Below are positions 43,124-52,120 of a stretch of 64,000 nt of DNA, piece after piece; the stretch's first letter is position 1, and each line of letters begins with the position of its first letter. Origin of the DNA: Mesorhizobium sp. 1M-11 (GTDB lineage: Bacteria; Pseudomonadota; Alphaproteobacteria; Rhizobiales; Rhizobiaceae); contig NZ_LJSD01000044.1 in assembly GCF_001303895.1 (NCBI RefSeq), positions 1-64,000 on the forward strand, in the 5' to 3' direction. The notes below the pieces were generated by a model. It ran no database searches. It had not been told where the DNA came from and saw only the letters and a program-made list of their open reading frames with translations. A program made the translations under genes and the position numbers.

Positions 43124-44329
43124 ATGAACAAAGCCCTCGAAGGCATCCGTATCCTCGATTTCAGCCATCTGCTGCAGGGGCCCTTCGCCACTCAGATGCT
43201 GGGCGACATGGGAGCCGACGTCATCAAGATCGAACGCGCCGGCTCGGGCGACATGTTCCGCGGCATGACGTTCTTCGCCAAATGGGTCGGCGGTTCCGAG
43301 AGCCCGAACTTCCTCGCCTGGAACCGCAACAAGCGCTCGATCGCGCTCAACCTCAAGAGCCGCAAGGTGCATGCGATCATCATGGAGATGGCCAAGACGG
43401 CGGATGTGGTGGTGCAGAATTTCCGGCCCGGCGTGCTGGCCAAGCTCGGCTACGGCTACGAAGACTTCAAGGCCGTCAATCCACGCATCATCTATTGCTC
43501 CGGCTCCGGCTATGGCGAGGAAGGGCCCTATGTCGAGCGCCCCGGCCAGGACATGTTGATCCAGGGCCTGGCGGGCGTCGTGGCCAACACCGGCCGCGGC
43601 GATCAGGCGCCCGTTCCTGCCGGCGCGGGGCTTGCCGACCAGATCGGCGCCATGAACATGGTATACGGTATACTGTCGGCACTCTACTACCGGGAGAAGA
43701 CAGGCAAGGGTCAGAAGATCGAGGTGAACCTGCTCGCCGGCATGTTGGCTCACCTCAATCAGGAATATGTGGCCGTGCTCAATCTCGGCGAGGATTTCGT
43801 CAGGCCGAATTCCGGCATCGGCCATCCCGGCATGCAGGCTCCCTTCGGCATTTACGAAAGCCGGGACGGCGGCCACGTCTCCATTGCCATGAGCCCTTTC
43901 AAGACACTGTATGAAGTCCTGGAAGCACCGCAGCTTGCCATCTACGACGATCTCAAGACCTTGTTCGACAAGCGCGACGAGGTTTTCGACAAGGTCAACG
44001 CCGAGACCAAGAAGTTCTCCACCCAGGACCTGCTGGCGCGGTTGCTGGCCGCCGACATCTGGTGCGCCGAAGTGAAGGACATCCGCCGGGCGGCGGAAGA
44101 TCCGCAGGTCACCCACATGGGCATGATCACCACATACGACCATCCGCGCGGCGGCAGGGTCAAGGTCGTCGCACCCGCCGTGCGCATGAGCGAGACGCCT
44201 GCGTCGATCGAGCGTCCGGCCCCGCTGGTCGGCCAGCACGGGCGCGAGATCCTGGCGGAACTCGGCCTGTCGAAGGACGAGATCGCAGCACTCGAGGCAA
44301 CCGGCGATATGACGGTGGATGCGGCATGA
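43124..44329 (+). CDS. Class III CoA-transferase (CaiB/BaiF family)
   Basis: The 401-residue protein has the class III pattern throughout: GIRILDFSHLLQGPFATQMLGDMGADVIKIE, RNKRSIALNLKS, FRPGVLAKLGYGYE, GYGEEGPY, GLADQIGAMNMVYGILSAL and YREKTGKGQKIEV. The Asp in ADQIGAM is at about the position of the covalent catalytic Asp. It transfers CoA between carboxylic acids. Its operon partners are an enoyl-CoA hydratase (ATGA overlap) and a class I CoA-transferase, so a carboxylate derived from the imported compound is activated and processed as CoA ester. The substrate is unknown. Confidence 0.92.
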   Translation: MNKALEGIRILDFSHLLQGPFATQMLGDMGADVIKIERAGSGDMFRGMTFFAKWVGGSESPNFLAWNRNKRSIALNLKSRKVHAIIMEMAKTADVVVQNFRPGVLAKLGYGYEDFKAVNPRIIYCSGSGYGEEGPYVERPGQDMLIQGLAGVVANTGRGDQAPVPAGAGLADQIGAMNMVYGILSALYYREKTGKGQKIEVNLLAGMLAHLNQEYVAVLNLGEDFVRPNSGIGHPGMQAPFGIYESRDGGHVSIAMSPFKTLYEVLEAPQLAIYDDLKTLFDKRDEVFDKVNAETKKFSTQDLLARLLAADIWCAEVKDIRRAAEDPQVTHMGMITTYDHPRGGRVKVVAPAVRMSETPASIERPAPLVGQHGREILAELGLSKDEIAALEATGDMTVDAA

Positions 44330-45117
44330 CCAAGGAAGCGTATCAGACCCTTTCGGTCGAGACGTCCGGGCGGGTCGCCGTCGTCACCCTGCGGCGCGCC
44401 GACCAGCTCAATGCGATGAACAAACGGATGCAGGGCGAGATCACCGCCGCCTTCGAAGCCCTCTCGCAGGATGAAGGTATCGGCGCGATCGTGGTCACCG
44501 GCGAAGGGCGTGGCTTCATGGCGGGCGCAGACATCAAGGAATATGCCGCACAGACGGGAGCGGACTTCGACGCCTTTCAGGCGGCGGGCACACGCATGTA
44601 TGCCGCCATAGAAGACAACCGCAAACCGGTGATAGCGGCGCTTAACGGTTATGCATTGGGCGGCGGTATGGAGCTGGTTCTGTGCTGTGACATCGTCATT
44701 GCCAACCAGTTCGCGAAACTCGGCCTGCCGGAGATCAAGCTCGGCCTCGTTCCCGGCGGCGGCGGGACGCAAAGGAGCGTTGCGAAACTGGGCCGCAACC
44801 GCGCCAACATGCTGTTGATGACCGGCGCGATCGTGCCTGCTTCGGAATTCGTCGACACCGGTCTGGTCAACGAGGTGGTGGATGCCGAAAAGCTGATGTC
44901 GCGGGCATTGGAACTCGCCGAAATGATCGCCGCCGAGCCACCGGCCGCCATCGAAGGGTTAAAGCGGCTGACGGCGCATGCGGCCCGCGGCGACCTCGCC
45001 AAGGGTCTTGCCATGGAACGCGACATCCTTGGCGAGCTCTATCGCAGCGAAATCGGCCAGAAACGCGTCCGCGAATTCGCCGAAAAGAGCGCCGCCCGCG
45101 CCGGCAAGGCGAATTGA
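44326..45117 (+). CDS. Enoyl-CoA hydratase/isomerase (crotonase) family protein
   Basis: The start at 44326 overlaps the CoA-transferase stop (ATGA) and gives 263 residues. The oxyanion segment (GRGFMAGADIKEYA), GYALGGGMEL with Glu, and LPEIKLGLVPGGGGTQR with the second Glu are the residues needed for hydratase activity, so it looks like an active hydratase. It would add water to, or remove it from, an acyl-CoA made by the neighbouring CoA-transferases. Together with the SDR gene it forms a partial beta-oxidation-like module without a thiolase. Confidence 0.9.
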   Translation: MTKEAYQTLSVETSGRVAVVTLRRADQLNAMNKRMQGEITAAFEALSQDEGIGAIVVTGEGRGFMAGADIKEYAAQTGADFDAFQAAGTRMYAAIEDNRKPVIAALNGYALGGGMELVLCCDIVIANQFAKLGLPEIKLGLVPGGGGTQRSVAKLGRNRANMLLMTGAIVPASEFVDTGLVNEVVDAEKLMSRALELAEMIAAEPPAAIEGLKRLTAHAARGDLAKGLAMERDILGELYRSEIGQKRVREFAEKSAARAGKAN

Positions 45118-46922
45118 TGAGAACCTCGCTCGTAAAGCCGAACCGCCCGCCTTTCGTCGGCCTCCAGGATCTGGCGGCGATGGTGAAACCTGGCGACATC
45201 TTCGGTGTCGGCGGCCACCATTTCGCACGACTTCCGATTGCCATGCTTCGCGCCATAGCTCGGTCGGGCACCAGGGACCTGCGCTACGTTTCCTGGGCCG
45301 GCGGGCTGCCGCTCGAACTACTGCTCGAGGCGGAAGCGGTTGCTGAAATAGACATCTGCTTCTCCAGCCTCGACATTTTCGGCCTGCCGCCACGGTTTCG
45401 GGCGGTTGCGGAAAAAAACACCCTGCCGGTGCGCGACTGGACCGCGCTTGCCATGATCCAGGCGCTACGGGCCGCGCAGCAGAATCTGCCGTCCATGCCG
45501 TTCCAGCTTCCTGTCGGATCGGACATGCTGGCGCGCGTTCCAGGCGCGGTCGGCACCGTGGATGTCGTCGACGGCTCGGCCGTCGGCGTTATCCCCGCCC
45601 TGCGGATCGACACCCTTGTCCTTCATGCCCAGCGCGCCGATGAAAGCGGCAACGTCCAGATCATTGGCCCGCGCGCCCTCGACTTCGCCATGCTCGGCGC
45701 CGCGCGGCGGGTGCTGGTGACGGTCGAGGAGATCGTGCCCGTCGGCGCGTTACGGAACGACGGCCGCCAGAGCATCGTGACGCGCAACCAGGTGACGGCC
45801 ATCGCGAAGGCTCCAGGCGGCGCCTATCCGGCCTCCTGCCTGCCCTTCTACACGACGGACTACGAGGCTTTGACCCGCGTCTTTGGCGGCGGTGCCTCCC
45901 TCGGCGACGCGCTGGCACCTCGCGATGGTGACATTCCGGCGTTCGTCCTTTCGGCCGCAGGCATCGTGGCCAGCGACGTCTCCGCTCTTTCCACGCCCTC
46001 GATACAAAAGGTTCCGCCCGCGGCGTCGCTGGACGAAATCATGGCCGCGCGGATCGCCGCCGAACTCGACAATGAGAGCTTCGCCAGCGCAGGCGCGGTT
46101 TCCCCCCTGGCCAATGTCGCCTACCGGTTGGCCAAGGCCACGCACGCGCCCGACATGATCATCGCCACGCTGAGCTGCGGCCATCTCGACATCGCGCCAA
46201 GTCCGATGATCCTGTCGCTGATCGAGAGCCTCGACGCCGAAACGGCAGTGGCCCATGCGGGCGGCGACGACACATATTCGATCTACTACCAGGCAGGCGC
46301 GGTCACGCATGAGATCGTCGGCGCCGCGCAAGTCGACCGCCTCGGCCGGGTCAACACCATCGCGCTGCGGAAGCGCGACGGTGGCGTCATCCGCCTCCCC
46401 GGCCAAGGAGGCATGGCCGATGTCGCCAACATGCACCGCGACTATCTGCTCTACGTTCCACGGCATTCGCCGCAGTCCGTCGTGGACAAGGTCGAGATCG
46501 CAAGTTCGGCGCGCGGGCTGCTGACGCCAGCCGAGCGCGAAGCACTGGGCTACCGGACCGGCAAGGCCCTGGTCTTTACCGACCTCTGTATTTTCCGGCT
46601 GGATCCATTCACACGCGAACTGGTTGTCGCCGAAATCATGCCGGGTGTCACACCCGACAAGGTTCGCGATGCCACCGGATTTGCGATGACGTTCGATCCG
46701 GACTGCCACGAGGTCCGGCCGCCTGACGCCGAGACGCTCGACATCCTGCGCAATCGGATCGATCCGCTGGGGCTGCGCCGGCTGGAGTTCGTCAACGCCA
46801 AGGAACGCGGCGCCCTGATCGCCGAGATCCTGGCGGCGGATCGCGACATGGTGAGGCGTTGTCTTGCTGCGCGAAACTCTTCGGTTGCCAGCAGCGCAAG
46901 TGCGGCAAGAGGCGGAGTCTGA
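45117..46922 (+). CDS. Fused class I CoA-transferase (alpha and beta domains in one chain)
   Basis: The ATG at 45117 overlaps the upstream stop (TGATG); a TTG one codon earlier is possible. The 601-residue chain contains an N-terminal alpha-type half (MVKPGDIFGVGG, RADESGNVQI) and a C-terminal beta-type half (DMIIATLSCGHLDIAPS, QVDRLGRVNTIAL, FTDLCIFRLD). GctA and GctB of glutaconate CoA-transferase are normally separate. Fused forms occur, but the pairing with a class III enzyme in one operon is notable. It probably recycles CoA between product and acceptor acids. Confidence 0.82.
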   Translation: MRTSLVKPNRPPFVGLQDLAAMVKPGDIFGVGGHHFARLPIAMLRAIARSGTRDLRYVSWAGGLPLELLLEAEAVAEIDICFSSLDIFGLPPRFRAVAEKNTLPVRDWTALAMIQALRAAQQNLPSMPFQLPVGSDMLARVPGAVGTVDVVDGSAVGVIPALRIDTLVLHAQRADESGNVQIIGPRALDFAMLGAARRVLVTVEEIVPVGALRNDGRQSIVTRNQVTAIAKAPGGAYPASCLPFYTTDYEALTRVFGGGASLGDALAPRDGDIPAFVLSAAGIVASDVSALSTPSIQKVPPAASLDEIMAARIAAELDNESFASAGAVSPLANVAYRLAKATHAPDMIIATLSCGHLDIAPSPMILSLIESLDAETAVAHAGGDDTYSIYYQAGAVTHEIVGAAQVDRLGRVNTIALRKRDGGVIRLPGQGGMADVANMHRDYLLYVPRHSPQSVVDKVEIASSARGLLTPAEREALGYRTGKALVFTDLCIFRLDPFTRELVVAEIMPGVTPDKVRDATGFAMTFDPDCHEVRPPDAETLDILRNRIDPLGLRRLEFVNAKERGALIAEILAADRDMVRRCLAARNSSVASSASAARGGV

Positions 46923-47758
46923 TGGCAACGCCGCTGCTCGACATGTCTGCCGCCCGCGTCTTTTTCGACGGTATCTTCACCAATCCGCGCGTTGCGCATC
47001 CCGAAGGTGTCGCGATCCATCGAGACGGATCGATCTGGTGCGGCACCGAGACGGGAGAGCTCCTTCGCGTGGCAGCCGATGGAAGCAGCGTCGAACGGAT
47101 GGGCGGCACCGGCGGTTTCCTGCTCGGAATCGCCTTCGACGGCGCCGGTAATTGCTTCGCCTGCGACCTTAAACACGCAGCTGTCTTCCGCTGGGATGCC
47201 GCCACCGGCGAAATGGCCCGTTTCGCATCGTCCGGCATCCGGGTGCCGAACTACCCCGTCATCGATGAAGGTGAGGGATGGCTCTACGTGTCCGACAGCG
47301 ACGGCGCGCGTAGTGGTGCCGGCATTTTCCGCTATGACGTTGGAAGCGGCCACGGTGGTCCGTGGTGCCGCGACCCGATGTCCTTTGCCAACGGGATGGC
47401 GATGGCACCGGACGGAAAGGGCCTCTATGTCGTCGAAAGCGACGCGGCCCGTGTCAGCCATGTGGGTATTCGCGATGACGGCTCGGCGGGAGAGAAGAGC
47501 GTTGCGATCGAAAATGTCGCAAACGTCCCCGACGGCCTCGCCTTCGCCCCGGACGGCTCACTGTTTATTTCCTGCTATGAGCCAAGCCGCATCTATCGCT
47601 GGCGCGCTGGCGCCGGTCTCGAACTTCTGATCGAAGACCCGGCTGCCACGACGCTTGCCCATCCGACCAACATAGCCTTCAAGGGCGACAAACTGTACAC
47701 GGCCAACCTCGGCCGCTGGCACATCACTGAGATCGATCTGAAGCTGCTGGCTCGTTGA
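46922..47758 (+). CDS. SMP-30/gluconolactonase-family lactonase
   Basis: The start at 46922 overlaps the previous stop (TGATG) and gives 278 residues of a six-bladed propeller. Metal-site residues are recognisable as Glu in HPEGVAIHRDG, Asn in SFANGMAMAPDGKGLYV, and Asp in NVPDGLAFAPDGSLF. Family members hydrolyse sugar lactones in the cytoplasm. It is the last gene of the long operon and indicates that a lactone is formed, probably by the SDR at 42322. That is inference. Confidence 0.88.
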   Translation: MATPLLDMSAARVFFDGIFTNPRVAHPEGVAIHRDGSIWCGTETGELLRVAADGSSVERMGGTGGFLLGIAFDGAGNCFACDLKHAAVFRWDAATGEMARFASSGIRVPNYPVIDEGEGWLYVSDSDGARSGAGIFRYDVGSGHGGPWCRDPMSFANGMAMAPDGKGLYVVESDAARVSHVGIRDDGSAGEKSVAIENVANVPDGLAFAPDGSLFISCYEPSRIYRWRAGAGLELLIEDPAATTLAHPTNIAFKGDKLYTANLGRWHITEIDLKLLAR

Positions 47759-47890
47759 GCGCCAGTTGCAACGGTGCGGCAGCCGCGGCGCCACGCCACA
47801 GCCGCTCGACTGTATTGGGCGGCAAGCCCGCAACCAGGCTCGACAACCTTAGGGATGGACCAGCCTGGCCACCATAACCAACTTGATTTC

Positions 47891-47923
47891 GCATATAAAA
47901 TCTGTTTGCATTATTGAAAATAG
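47891..47923 (+). promoter_or_regulatory. Promoter/operator motif shared with the long operon, copy 2
   Basis: The stretch contains ATAAAATCTGTTTGCA followed by TTGAAAA and matches 36344-36376 at 24 of 33 positions without gaps. It ends 36 nt before the TRAP small-permease start. It is the best candidate for the promoter or operator of the TRAP operon, possibly under the IclR regulator at its end. Confidence 0.55.
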
Positions 47924-47959
47924 CTGCCCGGCAAGATGGCAGCATGCAGGGAGGGCCCA

Positions 47960-48433
47960 GTGACCATCGTTCTTTCCGCCTATCGGGCACTCTTGATGGG
48001 CCTTGTCGCGGTGATCGTCGCGATTGTCGCGATCGCCGTCGTGTTCCGCTACGTGCTCAACACTCCGCTGATCTTCAGCTTTGATCTGGCGACGGTCCTG
48101 TTCGTCTGGCTGGTCTTTCTGGGCCTTGCCCAGGCAGCCCACGAAGGCTCGCATATGGCGGTCGACCTTTTCACCGCACTGCTTCCTGCTCCTATCGCCA
48201 AGGCGCTCGGCATCGCCGTCAAGTTGCTGATGATCGCGATCATGATCTTTCTCATCCGCCACTCGTGGGATCTTGCCATGCGCACGCGCATGGAGATCGC
48301 CTCGATGCGGATTTCAATGATGTGGGTCTATCTGGCGATGCCTGCGGGCTTCACGGTTTTCGCCCTTTACGAAGCCTGGGCGCTTGCAATGAGTGTCATG
48401 GGCCGTCCTGCCCTCGGGAGGCAAAGCGCATGA
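47960..48433 (+). CDS. TRAP transporter small permease (DctQ family)
   Basis: The GTG at 47960 has GGAGGG just upstream and gives 157 residues; an in-frame ATG at 47936 would add eight residues that include the ribosome site. Four membrane helices and the DctQ pattern (AVVFRYVLNTPLIFSFDLATVLFVWLVFLGLAQAAHEG) are visible. It forms the membrane complex of a sodium-driven TRAP importer with the large subunit, whose start overlaps by 4 nt. TRAP systems usually carry carboxylates or sugar acids. Confidence 0.9.
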   Translation: MTIVLSAYRALLMGLVAVIVAIVAIAVVFRYVLNTPLIFSFDLATVLFVWLVFLGLAQAAHEGSHMAVDLFTALLPAPIAKALGIAVKLLMIAIMIFLIRHSWDLAMRTRMEIASMRISMMWVYLAMPAGFTVFALYEAWALAMSVMGRPALGRQSA

Positions 48434-49701
48434 GCCCTACCGCTCTCCTTGGTGTCTTTCTGACCCTGACCGTCATCGGCCTGCCGATCGCCTTTGTGTT
48501 GCTCGGCACCGGCATCGCCATGACGTTGGCCGATCCGGCAATTCTCGAAGTCGCGTTCGTCCAGAACATCATTGTCGGCACGCAATCTTTCCCGCTGATA
48601 GCCATCCCGCTGTTCATCCTCGCGGGCGAGTTGATGAACATCTCGGGCATCACGCGCAGGCTGATGGATTTCGCTTCGGCACTGACAGCAGGCATGGTCG
48701 GCGGCCTTGCGCAGGTGAACATCGTCCTGTCGACGCTCAAGGCCGGCATGATGGGCTCTGCGAACGCCGATGCCGCGATGGATGCCAAGACCCTGGTGCC
48801 CGAAATGATCAAGCGCGGCTACAGCCCGGCCTATGCATCCGTGGTGACGGCAGCTTCGGCGCTGATCGCACCGATGATCCCGCCGGGCATCGGCCTGATC
48901 CTCTACGGTTTCGTCACCGATACGTCGATCGGCCGCCTGTTCATGGGTGGCATCCTGCCCGGCTTCATCATGACCGCGGCGATGATGGCCATGTCCCATT
49001 TCATCGCCAAGCAGCGCGGATATGGCCGCGACAGCCTGCCGGTGAACAAGGCTGGAATGGGCAGCGCTTTTCTCGGTGCGGTGCCCGCATTGCTGATGCC
49101 GGTCATCATCGTGCTCGGCATCCGCGGCGGCATCTTCACCGCCTCGGAAGCCGGCGCCGTGGCGGTGGTCTATTCGCTTATCTTTTGCGTTGTTTATCGC
49201 GAATGCGAGTGGAAGGACTTGTTTGGCGCCCTCCTCTCCACTGCCAGCACCACCAGCGTCATCATGATCGTATTGGCTGCTTCCGCCGCGCTGAGCTGGA
49301 CGCTTTCATTCGAGCAGTTGCCGCAGCAGGTAGCGGAGATGCTCGTCGGCGCGTCGAGCACCCGGTGGATGCTCTTCGCAATCGTCGGTGTGCTGCTTCT
49401 GATCGCCGGCATGTTCGTGGAAGGGACCGCGCTGATCCTCATCCTGGCGCCGATGTTCGCACCTGCCGCCATGAAACTCGGTATCGACCCCGTCCATTTC
49501 GGCATCTTCTTCGTCTACATGATCCACCTCGGCGGTATCACGCCTCCGGTCGGAACGATCATGTTCACGACCTGCGCGATTACCAAAACGCCGCTGCAGG
49601 ATTTCATCAGGGAATCGCTGCCCTGGCTGGCGATGCTGCTCGCCATCGCTGCCTTCATCGCGGCCGTCCCAGGCACCGCGACATGGCTTGGTTATCTCTG
49701 A
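48430..49701 (+). CDS. TRAP transporter large permease (DctM family)
   Basis: The start at 48430 (ATGA overlap) gives 423 residues with about twelve membrane helices. The DctM signatures IPLFILAGELMNISGITRRLMDFA, GMMGSANADAAMDA and LAPMFAPAAMKLGIDPVHFGIFFV are present. It is the transport subunit working with the small permease and the DctP-like binding protein at 49727. Confidence 0.93.
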   Translation: MSPTALLGVFLTLTVIGLPIAFVLLGTGIAMTLADPAILEVAFVQNIIVGTQSFPLIAIPLFILAGELMNISGITRRLMDFASALTAGMVGGLAQVNIVLSTLKAGMMGSANADAAMDAKTLVPEMIKRGYSPAYASVVTAASALIAPMIPPGIGLILYGFVTDTSIGRLFMGGILPGFIMTAAMMAMSHFIAKQRGYGRDSLPVNKAGMGSAFLGAVPALLMPVIIVLGIRGGIFTASEAGAVAVVYSLIFCVVYRECEWKDLFGALLSTASTTSVIMIVLAASAALSWTLSFEQLPQQVAEMLVGASSTRWMLFAIVGVLLLIAGMFVEGTALILILAPMFAPAAMKLGIDPVHFGIFFVYMIHLGGITPPVGTIMFTTCAITKTPLQDFIRESLPWLAMLLAIAAFIAAVPGTATWLGYL

Positions 49702-49726
49702 CGGCAAATCACTCGGGAGGAATGGA

Positions 49727-50710
49727 ATGAAATACAAAACGCTCGCGGTGGCAGCCTTGCTGGCCGGTCTTGTGTCGGCGGCAATGCCCGCGCAAGCCGA
49801 CCAGACGGTGCTGCGCTTCAGTCATATGAATTCGCCGACGCATATCGTGAATCTGGGGGCGGAACGTCTCAAGACGGCAATGGAAAAGGCCGCCGGCGGC
49901 CAGGTTCAGATCGAGCTCTTCCCCAGTGCGCAGCTTGGAGAGAGTTCGGCCGTGCTGGAACAGCTGACGCTCGGCGCCAACATCATCACCCATGTCGGCC
50001 CCGGCGCGATTGCGCAATATGTTCCGAACTACTCCGTGATGGTTCACCCGTTCCTGTTCAAGAATTGGGATGAGGTGCGCAAGGTTGCGAATTCGGATCT
50101 GGTCAAGGGGTGGGAAAAGGATCTCGCCCAGTACAACATCAAATCGCTCTGTTTCTTCAACTTCGGCACCCGCGACCTCTATACGCGCAGCAAGGCCGTC
50201 AGATCCCCGACGGATTCGGCAGGCCTGAAAATGCGCGTGCAACCGGCGGCGATCTATACCGAGCTTGTCAAATCGATGGGCGGGCAGCCGACGCCGCTGC
50301 CATGGGCCGAGGTCTACAGTGCGCTGTCGCAAGGCGTGATCGATGCGGCGGAAGCGCCGCCGAACGCCGTGATCGACCAGAAGCACTATGAGAGCGCGAA
50401 ATACTACATGAAGACCAACCACATTCTCGACGCGTCGATCGTCATCATGAGCCTGAGTGCCTTCGACGCGCTCAACGCCGACCAGCAGGCAGCGCTTCAG
50501 ACCGAAGCCGAGAAGGCCTGCGATTGGATGACCGAGGAGACGTCCAAAGGGTACGACGCTGCCGTGGCGGATTTGAAGGAACATGGCATGACCATTGTCG
50601 ACGACGTGGATCGCCAGGCCTTCGAAGACGCAGCGAACTCGATCCAGAATGCGTTCCCGGAATGGTCGCCCAATCTGGTCGCTGATATCCGCAAGCAACT
50701 CGGTCGCTAG
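49727..50710 (+). CDS. TRAP transporter substrate-binding protein (DctP family)
   Basis: The start at 49727 follows GGGAGG and gives 327 residues. A Sec signal (MKYKTLAVAALLAGLVSAAMPAQA) precedes the DctP domain (QTVLRFSHMNSPTHIVNLGAERLK, GLKMRVQPAAIYTELVKSMGGQPTPLPWAEVYSALSQGVIDAAEAPPN). The conserved Arg in KMRV is the usual carboxylate ligand, suggesting an organic or sugar acid as substrate. It is the third gene of the TRAP operon and is followed by a terminator hairpin. Confidence 0.93.
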   Translation: MKYKTLAVAALLAGLVSAAMPAQADQTVLRFSHMNSPTHIVNLGAERLKTAMEKAAGGQVQIELFPSAQLGESSAVLEQLTLGANIITHVGPGAIAQYVPNYSVMVHPFLFKNWDEVRKVANSDLVKGWEKDLAQYNIKSLCFFNFGTRDLYTRSKAVRSPTDSAGLKMRVQPAAIYTELVKSMGGQPTPLPWAEVYSALSQGVIDAAEAPPNAVIDQKHYESAKYYMKTNHILDASIVIMSLSAFDALNADQQAALQTEAEKACDWMTEETSKGYDAAVADLKEHGMTIVDDVDRQAFEDAANSIQNAFPEWSPNLVADIRKQLGR

Positions 50711-50729
50711 ACGCATCTTGGACTTGACG

Positions 50730-50756
50730 GGAGCGCATCGCCCTGAGATGCGCTCC
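50730..50756 (+). terminator. Terminator-like hairpin after the TRAP operon
   Basis: GGAGCGCATC and GATGCGCTCC form a perfect 10-bp stem with a 7-nt loop between the DctP-type gene and the IclR gene. No T run follows, so termination may be partial and the IclR gene may be co-transcribed. Confidence 0.55.
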
Positions 50757-50776
50757 AGTAGCGCTGGAGAACCCAC

Positions 50777-51574
50777 ATGACAGAGGACAATGACGCAGCC
50801 AGTCGTTACCGGGCGCCGGCGCTCGAAAAGGGTCTCGACATCATCGAGCTGCTTGCGAGTTCCCCCTCTCCTCTGTCCCTGACAGCGATCGCAAGCACGC
50901 TCGGGCGTTCGATGGGAGAAATCTACCGGATCGCTCTCGCGCTCGAAGCCCGCGGTTACATCCGTCGGGATCGGGACTCGGATTACTTCGTGCTTACCCT
51001 CAGACTGTTCGAGCTTGCCCACGAGAACCCACCGACCAATCGACTGCTCTCCGTCGCACTGCCGCTGATGGAAGAGCTCGCGACCCTTTCGCAGCAATCC
51101 TGTCACCTGGCGGTTCTGAGCGGTGCACGAGTGCTGATCGTGGCCCAGGTCGATGCGCCGAGGCCGATGCACTATGCGGTGCGTCTCGGCGCTCAGTTCC
51201 CGCTCGCCGAGACCAGCTCAGGCGCTGTGATGCTGGCATATCAGCCGGAACATCACCGACAGGCCCTGATCGAGGCGTGCATCGCTTCGACGCCGGAAAT
51301 GGCGGATACCTTGCCGGAACGCATCAAGACGATATTGGTCGATGGTGGAGAACGCCGGCCAAGTCTGGTGGTATCCGGGGTAACCAACCTCACCAGGCCT
51401 GTTTTCGACCATCGCGGCAGCGTCGCCGCTGCGCTGACCGTTCCGTTTCTGGATCAGACAGGCTTGTCTGTCGATGCGGATCAAGCTGAAACAGCGGTGG
51501 CCGCTACCGCGCTGAAGATTTCCGCGGCATTGGGCTGGCGCGAAGAGCGGCAGTCAAACCATCTGGCCGTCTGA
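50777..51574 (+). CDS. IclR-family transcriptional regulator
   Basis: The 265-residue protein has an N-terminal winged helix-turn-helix (LSLTAIASTLGRSMGEIYRIALALEARGYIRRD) and an IclR effector domain (LATLSQQSCHLAVLSGARVLIVAQVDAP; LPERIKTILVDGGE; TNLTRPVFDHRGSVAAALTVPFL). IclR regulators respond to small organic acids, often the compounds their operon degrades. It follows the TRAP operon, and its likely target is the motif at 47891, possibly also 36344. Confidence 0.9.
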   Translation: MTEDNDAASRYRAPALEKGLDIIELLASSPSPLSLTAIASTLGRSMGEIYRIALALEARGYIRRDRDSDYFVLTLRLFELAHENPPTNRLLSVALPLMEELATLSQQSCHLAVLSGARVLIVAQVDAPRPMHYAVRLGAQFPLAETSSGAVMLAYQPEHHRQALIEACIASTPEMADTLPERIKTILVDGGERRPSLVVSGVTNLTRPVFDHRGSVAAALTVPFLDQTGLSVDADQAETAVAATALKISAALGWREERQSNHLAV

Positions 51575-51602
51575 CTTCATCGGTACCTGCTTCGAGAGCA
51601 AC

Positions 51603-52022
51603 CTAGCCCGCACCCAGCTTGCCGAGCAAAGCGATAAGGTCATCCAGCTCATCGTCCGTGAGCGTATCCAGATCCGACGGCGGCCGATAATATTCCGCCA
51701 TCAGGTCGTGCTTTGTCTTTGCGCCTTTTTTGGTCAGCCGCACCAGCTTCTTGCGCCTGTCCTCGGTGGAGGCAATGCGGTTGACGAGGCTGGCGCGTTC
51801 GAGGCGGTCGACGAGCCAGGTCGCCGTGGACGGGTCGCAGTTCCATTCCTCGGCAAGCGTTCCGATCGGCTTCTCATTCCCTTCCTGCAAGGTGAAAAGC
51901 GCCCGTGTGTCGTTCGGCGTCAGCTTGCGCTTCTCCAGGCTTTCCAGGCGCTGCGGCGATGAACGCATCAGGAAGTCGAACATCAGCCGCCATGCTTTAG
52001 CGGCGCGGGGATTGGCGGACAT
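51603..52022 (-). CDS. MarR-family transcriptional regulator
   Basis: The 139-residue protein has a winged helix-turn-helix (IGTLAEEWNCDPSTATWLVDRLERASLVNRIASTEDRRKKLVRLTKKG) and flanking dimerisation helices, the usual MarR size and layout. It stands convergent to the IclR gene and alone downstream of an alpha/beta-hydrolase gene on the same strand, which it probably serves. The TTGA-rich MarR-type palindrome at 56774 is 5 kb away, and I see no copy upstream of this gene. Confidence 0.87.
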   Translation of the reverse strand: MSANPRAAKAWRLMFDFLMRSSPQRLESLEKRKLTPNDTRALFTLQEGNEKPIGTLAEEWNCDPSTATWLVDRLERASLVNRIASTEDRRKKLVRLTKKGAKTKHDLMAEYYRPPSDLDTLTDDELDDLIALLGKLGAG

Positions 52023-52120
52023 GTCTACCGGCTTGTTCTCTCAAAAAGACAGGGTACATGCAGCCTTACCATGAGCGACTTCGTTTGCCAGCGTGACGTC
52101 GGTGAAGTTTATCGCCTTCC

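Noticed and set aside
45114..45116. TTG start for the fused CoA-transferase
   Set aside because: The ATG at 45117 immediately follows and overlaps the upstream stop in the usual TGATG manner.
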